Below are positions 56,173 through 64,000 of a DNA stretch of 64,000 bases, piece by piece. Source of the DNA: Apoda limacodes (Eukaryota > Arthropoda > Insecta > Lepidoptera > Limacodidae); NCBI GenBank assembly GCA_946406115.1, contig OX291544.1, forward strand, positions 18,307,521-18,371,520, in the 5' to 3' direction. The position numbers and the translations under genes are program-made. Positions within the stretch are counted from its first letter, which is position 1; the number at the start of each line of letters is the position of its first letter. The notes beneath the pieces were generated by a model. The model saw nothing but the letters and a program-made list of their open reading frames with translations, searched no databases and had not been told where the DNA came from.

Positions 56173-58790
56173 ATATATAATACAATATTGTTATAAAAAA
56201 TTGATTTTGCTAGTCTCAATGACATCCGTAAGTAATAGCAAAAGTCACAGATTAATATAACCAAAAACCCATTTGCTATGCTCAACTAAAATGACGATTG
56301 AGCATTTAAGTTGAGTTGAATCATCAGAATCATCATTCAGCTACCATCAACACTTAGACTCCCGAAAGTAGACCATCTTGTGACGAATACAATATTTATG
56401 CCTTAACATTTTGTAATGCAATGTTTTTATTCAAGTTTTAGCGCGAAGATTTACATTAGTAAACAATTCTCAATAAACTTACTACCTAAAGCAAAATGCA
56501 TCTTTAAATTAGAATGGCGCGTTTTAATAGACATGTTCAGTATTTTTATACATTAGCTGAGAAGTTATGATTTATTTTATGAAAGGTTTGAAGCTAACAA
56601 AAAGTTGAATACCGATGACTCAAATATAAAATATTACATTATAAACTTACGAATCAGAAACGTCAACACAAAATTAATTGTTAAATGTAGGCAGTAATCT
56701 AAGTCCCGATTTATGGATTTGGACCTTGGACAAGATGAGGCTGCGTAAGTTTTGAACCAGTGGCGCGAGTATGGATGCTTTAAAACGTACTGTGATTGGA
56801 TGTTTGTTTGGAAGGCAAGTTCATTAGAGGATGTTTTAAGACAATCGCTGATCGGTGGTTAAGTGATATAGAAATAGAAGCACGTTTCATATGCTCTTTA
56901 AGGTAGTTTCATAACTTTTACTCGAATTAAATTTTATTCAGGAAATGAAACGTAGGATAAATCAGAGATCCTCTAGATAGGAGTTGTTTTTTTTCCGTGG
57001 TTGTCTTTTCTTATCAATTTTATTGCCTAAGTAAATAGTAATGCTACTCTTATTGAGAATTCTATAATGTTGACTATAACCGCGTAAGTTTAAGTTACTT
57101 AGAAATTTTATAATATTGAAAACACCCGCGAAACTTACCTAAGTGAGTCGTTTAATAACCATTAGGTTAGCCTCGTACAATAAATAATCTAACAATGATA
57201 AAGGGTAGTTGTTTTGGTTTTCACGTATTCCGTATAATGGTATGACGTGTTAGTTTATTTAAACTTACCCGGGGTTTGTTAAAACTTTACGAACATTTAG
57301 AACATAATATTAATATACTATTAGTTTAGGACAATTAGGCCGTTTTATCTAGACCTTTCATATTAATCTAGGACTCTATAATAGTACCCCAACCAACATA
57401 ACTAGAATTATACTTAAAATATATTATTTTTTCTTGGTTAAAATTAATTAAGGCCGGACATCCGTCCAGAATAAAAAAAAATAGGATGGGGGTGTTTGAA
57501 ATGTGGGGTGAGAAGGTTGCTAGAGAGGGCTTAATGGTGATAAAAGAGCGTGGTCCTATACGTACAGAACATTCAATTGCCGTCGTTTAAATTGTCGAAA
57601 CGCTGTACGACCAATATTCCATACTCTACGCTTGTGGGTCACTAGAAGCTGGGAACCACGTGGGGTTAAACTACAGCTAGATCGTGCCACCATTACTGGT
57701 TAGTAAATACTTTTATATTAGAAGTTAAGGTGAAAATATTGTGTGTTCGTTGTGAAATTCTATAGGTTGTGTTTTAAAAATATCTAAATTAATGTTGATG
57801 ATGTTTTAAAAACATCGAAATGACGGGCCCGCTTTTGCCGGTTAGAAGTGGGAAGTAGAAGTGGGAACAAAGATTATACCAGCCATAATAATTATATAGC
57901 CTACTAAAGAACTTGATCTGCCAAGAGATACAGTAATTACTATGTGTAATCTATGTCCATCTTTAGCTGCGTTAGTAGGGTTTTACTATTTTGGCTGGTT
58001 AGCTAGTGTAGGTGAGCGCTGATGATCATTACGATGATAGAGCGCCCTTTAAACCTACTTTCAGGTCCTGAACTCTTAGCTACCTAGTTCCCACTCTACA
58101 AAACGAATGGAGTTAGAATTAGTATGTATTTTACTTTCAAATGTGGAAGAACTCTTTATTATCTGTATCCCTTAGTTTTGATATTCGAGTATTTGCGTTG
58201 TTTAGGTTTTTTACAGACTTTAGAAATGGTAAAAATTCAAAGTGGACATTATTTATGATCGTAGATTTAGCTATATTTATTTCTTGATTATTTTCTTTTA
58301 CACTTATTTGAAAACTATTGTTTGCTATATTACTCTGACATTCCTCTAAAACACTACTACTTATTCAACACAACGGTTTTCGGGTCTTACCACTTTTGAC
58401 GATCACGCTTGGCCAAATAAGATAATTATCTACATCAACATCAATATTTAATATGAGATTTATTTACTTTTTCACGTTTTAATGATAGTAGGAGGCTGCA
58501 AAGTTTCCTAGAACATTTTTCATTGTTATAAAATTTACATTTTCAAATTCAAAAAGGGGGGGCGTTACAATCTGTGAAAAAAACATATTATATAAACCAT
58601 AATTGGATAAATCATCAATGTAGCATGGGCGACGCTGCTTTATGCCCTAGTTGACAAGGGCAAAGATGTGAACTTTCGCAGACATCGTTTTTTTTGAAGT
58701 ATGCATGATGTTTTCTGTAAAGCCGATAGTGAAAAAACAATGAAAGTACTTAAGAAATTAAGAAAAAGAAAATATTGGTACACGTCTGGG
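56173..58790. other. Gene-poor noncoding DNA
   Basis: No coding frame or repeat is supported. A GC-richer patch at about 57540-57700 is unexplained. Confidence 0.45.
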
Positions 58791-58870
58791 TCGAATCTCA
58801 GCCCATCAGAACGCGTAGCAGACACCAAAACCACTATGCCAACACCAACCAATTTTGAGCCTAGCTAGAC
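58790..58870 (-). mobile_element. Candidate tRNA-derived SINE head
   Basis: On the minus strand an A-box-like TGGCATAGTGG is followed at a tRNA-like distance by GAGATTCGACCC, a B-box-like motif. The poly-A/T region lies on the low-coordinate side. It is diverged; this is a weak call. Confidence 0.45.
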
Positions 58871-59337
58871 TTTTGTTAGCTAGTTAAGATTCAAACTTGT
58901 TTCGCCCACTTTATAACATAGAAGTACCCTTCACCCGCATAATTATTAATTCACACTTCAGCACATAATATTTTCATGATAACAGTATTATTTTCCCTTT
59001 GGTTTTCCTTTAAATTTATTTCCTTATGTACTTATAAGTAAAAGTTCACGATTTTCTCATTTTTGTTGAACTTGTGTAAGATTTTCTTTATTTTTGTAGT
59101 TTTTGTATGATAAGGCTACCTCTAAGCACTAAGTAATTCATTCCCTAACCGTAGTGATAATAATGTAATTCGAGTATACTTTGATGGTATTCCTTAAATA
59201 AATAAATAAAATAAAATAAATTTAGTTCATTTTTTTATTGTATATATTATTAAAGTAGCTAGGTCCTTCAAGAATGGAGAGGATTCGATTTTATAGTGTC
59301 GGCACATGAGAGTAATAATGTCACTAGTGTTTTAAGC
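58870..59337. other. AT-rich noncoding DNA
   Basis: Contains AATAAATAAA runs near 59200. No gene is supported. Confidence 0.45.
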
Positions 59338-59408
59338 TTCCATAGAGTATGGTAACCGCATCATCAGGCAGGCCGTGTGCTTGTTTGCCACATTACCAAT
59401 ATTAAAAA
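59338..59408 (+). mobile_element. CR1/Jockey-like 3' tail, diverged copy
   Basis: 'ggtaaccgcatcatcaggcaggccg', then GCTTGTTTGCCAC and 'attaccaatattaaaaa' match the tail of the 32.5 kb family with substitutions. About 70 bp. Confidence 0.6.
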
Positions 59409-59410
59409 CC

Positions 59411-60236
59411 GGCGGTGGTTTGTACTTATGGAGATGGCATACCCAAACGAGTTGAGTTTACAAGAATTTGATTAATTTTGCTCCAGTCCTGAGATCACTT
59501 TTTGACGTAAACGTGAATTTCTGTTTTAGTTTAAACCTTAATTAAGTGGATTTGGATTGTACGTGGAACTGAGTTTCTTTGTATGCTTTAAAAGTGTAAT
59601 ATGTCTTTGTACACTGGTCTATACTGCACGTTTTGCTAGGGTATGAAAAGCCTTAATCTACATCAATATTATAAAAAGGAAAGATTTGTATTTTTGTGTG
59701 ATTGTAACGAATAAACTCAAAAAGTACCATTAGAATGCTACTTTACCCTGAGTAGGCTATATTTATTAATAGAAAAAAATAGGGAGCCCTATTAAATCTT
59801 CAAAAATGTAACTCAAGGTGTAAAAAAAGTAGCCATAAAATGACGTTCATCTCATGCGCTGCGGAACAAATTGATGATAGAACATAAAAATGTTACAGAA
59901 AATATCTCCAACTATTGTAGTTATGTCACTACAAATACTTTTTTACATTTTAAAAGCTGATAGAAATGCCGACCAAAATCGGGCAATGCTAGCCATACCA
60001 TTGTATTAATCCTTATCCAAATAAATCATTTCGTATTCAAGACTGTTTCAATACCTGTAGATTATTTTTTTGAATTATTCAAATCAAACATTTCATTCAA
60101 AATACATTACGAATTTAAAAACGTCAATAAAAACAAAATACTAATATAAAAATAAACGCCGCCCCGCGCCTTCTCCGCCGCTCATGCGTGCGGTCGTCTC
60201 CCTACGTGAAGCCCTAAGCAGATAAAATGGCACAAG
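59411..60236. other. Noncoding DNA
   Basis: No supported feature except a short GC-rich patch at 60155-60200 just before the Helitron fragment. Confidence 0.4.
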
Positions 60237-60520
60237 ACTTTCAATAAAAGATTACGAGAAGATGTGATTGTAGGAAAAATCATAACAGGCCGCGGCTGGA
60301 CAACTCGCTCACATTCTGTGGATCTCGACGATACCGACGAATTTCCTATATCTTTTGAAAGGTGTCAGTTTTCTGTAAAGATATTGTTTGCCCTTACAAT
60401 AAATAAATCCCAGGGACAAACTTCCTCAACCGTTGGCATCTACCTAAGAAAAGAGTGCTTTTCTTATGGGCAATTTATATGTCGCTCTTACTCGAGTAGG
60501 ATCTCCTGAAAATTAATATG
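60237..60520 (+). pseudogene. Helitron helicase (PIF1-like) C-terminal fragment
   Basis: The frame around 60264-60509 reads REDVIVGKIITG, DDTDEFPISFERCQFSVKIL, FALTINKSQGQTSSTVGIYL and RKECFSYGQF. This follows the last helicase motifs of Helitron Rep/Helicase proteins (F-A-x-T-I-N-K-S-Q-G-Q-S, then x-F-x-H-G-Q-x-Y-V-A-x-S-R). After GQF a frameshift gives MSLLLE. Only about 90 codons survive. A Helitron-like end (about 61270-61303: 'gtgcgaaaccgggacgggccgatagt') lies 0.8 kb downstream and could belong to it. Confidence 0.8.
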
Positions 60521-61446
60521 TTTTGTTGCCACCTACAAATACCACTGCCAACATAGAGTACAGTGAAGCTTTAAGGTAAAATTAGAAAACAAAAAAGTTA
60601 AACCTTTTAAATTAAATAAGGCCCTAAAATAAATATGTACAAAAGATGTAAATAAAGAAATGTAAAAAATAACATAAGTAAAAAGAAAAAAACTCAATAA
60701 AAAAATTAAATACACAAAAAATATGTAATTTTTTTTTAATAAAACTTAGGGAATAAAAATAAGTATCTATATACAAATAAAGCTGTAAAACGTTGGTTAC
60801 AAAAAAATGCTATGTTTCTATGACTTCAATAAAAAATAGCTTAAAGATTGGTCTTTATTTATAATTTTGAATATATGAACAAATTGAGTCATGGACGTTA
60901 TTTTAATTATCATTTTTTAAGTGATTGTATGTTTTAATTTTATTCTGCGCTTATCTCAAATTGATTAAAATATGCAAAAAGTAAGATATATAAAAATATA
61001 AATATAAATAATATAAACAGGAAATTTTTAAATATAAGATCAGGTATAAAAATTGAAACCCCTGAAAAATAAAATACTTAAGAACATAAAACTAAAAAAA
61101 TAAAAAATAAAATGTAAAAATAAAAAAAAAACTTAAAGAATAAAAATAGGTTTATGTTTAAAAATACAAAATTTCATAAGAAAAATATAAATAGTAATTC
61201 GAAATAAGACTACTCATGTCCTGCATAAACATTTACTCAACGTTTATCCCAAAATGCTTAAAAAATAAATGTTCACCCGTGCGAAACCGGGACGGGCCGA
61301 TAGTCACTAATATTTCTACTTTGTGGCTATATAGTGATATTTAACCTGGAGGCTACGTTTGAAAAATAGTAACAGCAAACGATAGATTTTTTTTAATACA
61401 GGTACAGTGGAAATTAAAGACCGAGGTTGTAAGCAAAGAAGTTACC

Positions 61447-61908
61447 TAAATATTGATGATGGCCAATTTTACTGAAAGAAAACATTCCATTATATTCCTA
61501 AATAAATAAAATATAATTTAACTATTTTTGGATACATCACCTGTTTGAGCCGGGAATGGAGCCTATGAAATATAAAATAAAAACATTTTGTAGGTATTTG
61601 ATTAAACCGATCGGAAGGGTCGTTCGTAAGAATCAAGTATCGATAAAAAGTAAGTACTTAATAGAGTTAATAATACCTACTTTTTATCTTTTAGGTCTTT
61701 TTTGAATTTAAGGTACAATGCTGTATAGAAGAAAATGATCCTTATGAATGAATGATGACTCGTCCGACCTATGTTATACGCATAATTCACAGGTTCGATT
61801 CCCGGCTTGAACAGGTAATAAATTTAAAAATCCTTTAATGCAGTATTAATTATCTTAGAAAATATGGAAATGATTTCTTTCAGTCAATTTTGCCATCGTC
61901 AATATTAA
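61447..61908. repeat. Large inverted repeat (about 124-bp arms) with a Pol III B-box
   Basis: Left arm 61447-61570 pairs with 61786-61908 at about 75-80% with indels. The right arm carries GGTTCGATTCC (61792-61802); the left arm carries its decayed inverse near the end 'gccgggaatggagcc'. The 215-nt spacer holds a smaller inverted pair around AAAAAGTA. It looks like a foldback element or two head-to-head SINEs. Confidence 0.75.
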
Positions 61909-61915
61909 ACCCAAG

Positions 61916-63190
61916 TTTTTTGAAACATCTAATCTATAAAATCTATGTATGTTTCTTGAAAACCTGAAACGATTTTTACGTCCACATCAACGTGGCTGCG
62001 TTTAAAATAGAACATGTTGCGTCACTTTCTGATATTTATTTTGTGACCTTTTTAAATATGCCGGAATCCATTCACTGAAATTTTAAGATGAAATTACAGT
62101 CATTATTAACGTGGTCGATAATGGGGTTTACTTCGCATGCATATATTAGCGGCATGTACTTTTTTATATTGTTAATAAATTACCAACATTTTTAACCGAT
62201 TGCCGAAGAAAAGAGGGTAATGTTTTTAGAGCGTATTTTAGATGGTGCGAATTGCGAACGGCCATTCCTGGCAGTCTTCATTCAACGCGCACACCATGGA
62301 GCCGCAAAAATTTTGAAGTGTATGTGACTATTGGTTTTTCAAATATTTTAGTACACCACTGTATGAAAAAAGTCCTATTCGTTATCTCCATCCATTCACA
62401 ACCCAACACAAATACAGTCGACAATTCAAATATCGCGGTACTGCCCTGTATACTGCACTGTAGATGCTTTGCAGCGCGCAGGCCCATCGTCGTCTAGCCG
62501 TTCAGGGGGCTTATTGGGAACAGTGACGAATCTGGATTTCTCGCTATCGATAACTCTGTGGCATTATAAAACGGGTTTTTTCGATAAATTTTACCCTCCA
62601 CTACTGCAGACTACGAAAACTTAGTTCCAAATAATGAACTAATGCTGTCGTTAAGCAAAATGTCAATGATTCCAAGTACCCACCTAAAAGGTTTTTTCTT
62701 AAGGAATTATGCAAAATGTTTTTTCCTCGTTTGTATTATAGAATAAACAGTATAATATGTATGATAAACGAAATTATAACCGGCCCCTTTTTACTGAATT
62801 AAGACTTGATTGACTTGAGATTCCTTCCTACGACTTCCTGAAAGGTATTTTTTTTAATCCACAGTGTGGTCTGAGTCTGATTGTAGGCGCACAACATTGT
62901 AGCTTTAATATTTTGTATTTGCAGGCAGTGGTATCGTCAAAATCACCAATTTAAGAAACACATGTTCAACAGAACAGTCGGATGAAGAAAGCAGAAATGT
63001 GTAACATTAGAAAAAACTGCGTCTCAAAAAACCTTTGTGGATTATATAACGATAACAATTTTGTCTGCCGTATGTGCAATGCAATTAATTGGTTCAATCC
63101 GGTGCCCCTTACTTATTTATTAAACTAATCATCACAATCAGTTAACATTAAACGAAGTTATATATGAAACTAAAGAAAGAGATAGATCCT
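61916..63190. other. Noncoding DNA
   Basis: No gene is supported. An 81-codon frame at 62252-62497 is GC-richer than its surroundings but has no recognisable domain. Confidence 0.4.
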
Positions 63191-63191
63191 T

Positions 63192-63828
63192 TTAGATAAG
63201 GTGAAGCTGGCGTCCAAAAAACTAGGTGTACTCAACAGAGCGAGGCAGTACTTCACGTCGGGGCAAAGGTTACTGCTTAACAAGTCGTAGGTTCGGCCCC
63301 ATATGGAGTACTGCTGCCATCTCTGGGCGGGTGCACCCGGATACCAGCTTGGACCTTTTGACACAGTTCACCGACGGGCTGTGAGAATTGTCGACGATCC
63401 CAAACTCACTTGCCGTATCGAACCCTTAAGTCTGAAGAAAGCATTTGCCTCCCTGTATGTGTTTCACAGCTTGTACAATGGGATGTGTTCTGAGCAAGTG
63501 TTTGAAATGATGCCCACGGTTACTTTCTACCATCGCACCGCTCGCCATAGACAGGGATTTAATTCTCATACTTTAGAACCGAAATGGTCGCGTACAGTGT
63601 GGTTTCAGAGAAACTTTCTCCCGCGAACGCTTGGGTTGTGGAATGAGCTCCCTGCCAAGGTTTTCCCTAAGAACTACAGTATGGGGTTCTTCAAGAAAGC
63701 AGTTATTGGATTTTTGAAGGGACGGCAATGCGCGAGTGATATCCCTGGTGTTGCAAGCGTCCATAGGCCACGGTGACCGCTTACCATCAGGCGTACCGTG
63801 TGCACACCTTAGTGGTATAAAAAAAAAG
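63192..63828 (+). mobile_element. CR1/Jockey-like element 3' copy with poly-A, copy 3
   Basis: It reads KVKLASKKLGVLNRAR, an open C-terminal frame 63303-63776 (MEYCCHLWAGAPGYQL to SVHRPR), then GGTGACCGCTTACCATCAGG, an ACCTTAGTGGTAT segment and poly-A at about 63819-63827. One stop (TAG near 63288) disables it. Same family as 32554-34203, about 640 bp remaining. Confidence 0.88.
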
Positions 63829-64000
63829 ATGGTGTATCAATTTTAATAGGCATCCCAAAAGTAAATATTTTTACTCGGTAGACAGTACTGAATGTTACCC
63901 AGATGGAAAAGAACGCAATGAATATATATTTTAACCCTTTATAAGGCATAAGCTTCCAGAGGTGATACAATAAAACTATTTATATATCTGCTTTTTTTGG

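Noticed and set aside
62252..62497. 81-codon frame and its antisense partner at 62278-62487
   Set aside because: Both strands are open over the same GC-richer patch and neither shows a known domain, splice context or conserved motif.

Overview
The window looks like AT-rich nuclear DNA of an arthropod, most likely a moth or butterfly (inference). Evidence: spliced genes with GT-AG introns, TATA plus TCAGT-type initiators, AATAAA signals, and a dense mix of non-LTR retrotransposons, Helitron-like elements, tRNA-derived SINEs and piggyBac and Tc1/mariner-like remnants of kinds common in Lepidoptera. There is no prokaryotic operon structure. No tRNA, rRNA or CRISPR array was found.

The host content I can support is three genes on the plus strand: gene 1 at 8669-10817, gene 2 at 43240-44614, gene 3 at 47202-52873. 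Each starts with a 12-nt coding exon (M-K-x-x), then a phase-0 intron, then an exon that opens with the hydrophobic core of a signal peptide. The mature proteins are rich in Ser, Thr and Glu. Genes 1 and 2 share a V-L-V-V-[KR]-V-E block near the mature N-terminus and a C-terminal block ending in K-K-stop. All three have the same upstream motif (close to ATGCCAATGTCAT), a TATA box and an initiator, with 21-31 nt predicted 5'UTRs. They look like a small family of co-regulated, secreted, probably O-glycosylated extracellular proteins. I do not recognise the family.

Layout: 0-2.45 kb is nested RTE-like debris and a 120-bp-period array. 2.45-8.55 kb is mostly unassigned AT-rich DNA. Gene 1 follows. 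11.6-12.9 kb holds a Jockey 3' tail and a mariner-like remnant. 12.96-14.49 kb is a tandem duplication whose second unit carries a Helitron-like insertion with an empty-site control in the first unit. 16.3-17.4 kb is a decayed RT and 17.65-19.9 kb a decayed piggyBac. 22.3-34.7 kb is almost continuous non-LTR sequence: two head-to-head Jockey-like elements, a CR1-like element with a PHD-type ORF1, a CR1/Jockey-like element with an open 549-codon RT, and a 65-bp Jockey tail. 35-43 kb is AT-rich with palindromes, SINEs, an RTE remnant and a Helitron copy. Genes 2 and 3 follow. Gene 3's introns contain an RTE fragment, a foldback element, a SINE and a small MITE. 53-64 kb is gene-poor, with palindromes, CR1-like copies, a Helitron helicase fragment and a large inverted repeat bearing a Pol III B-box.

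The three host genes are the only plausible functional unit; the rest is mobile DNA in different stages of decay. All similarity statements are by eye.
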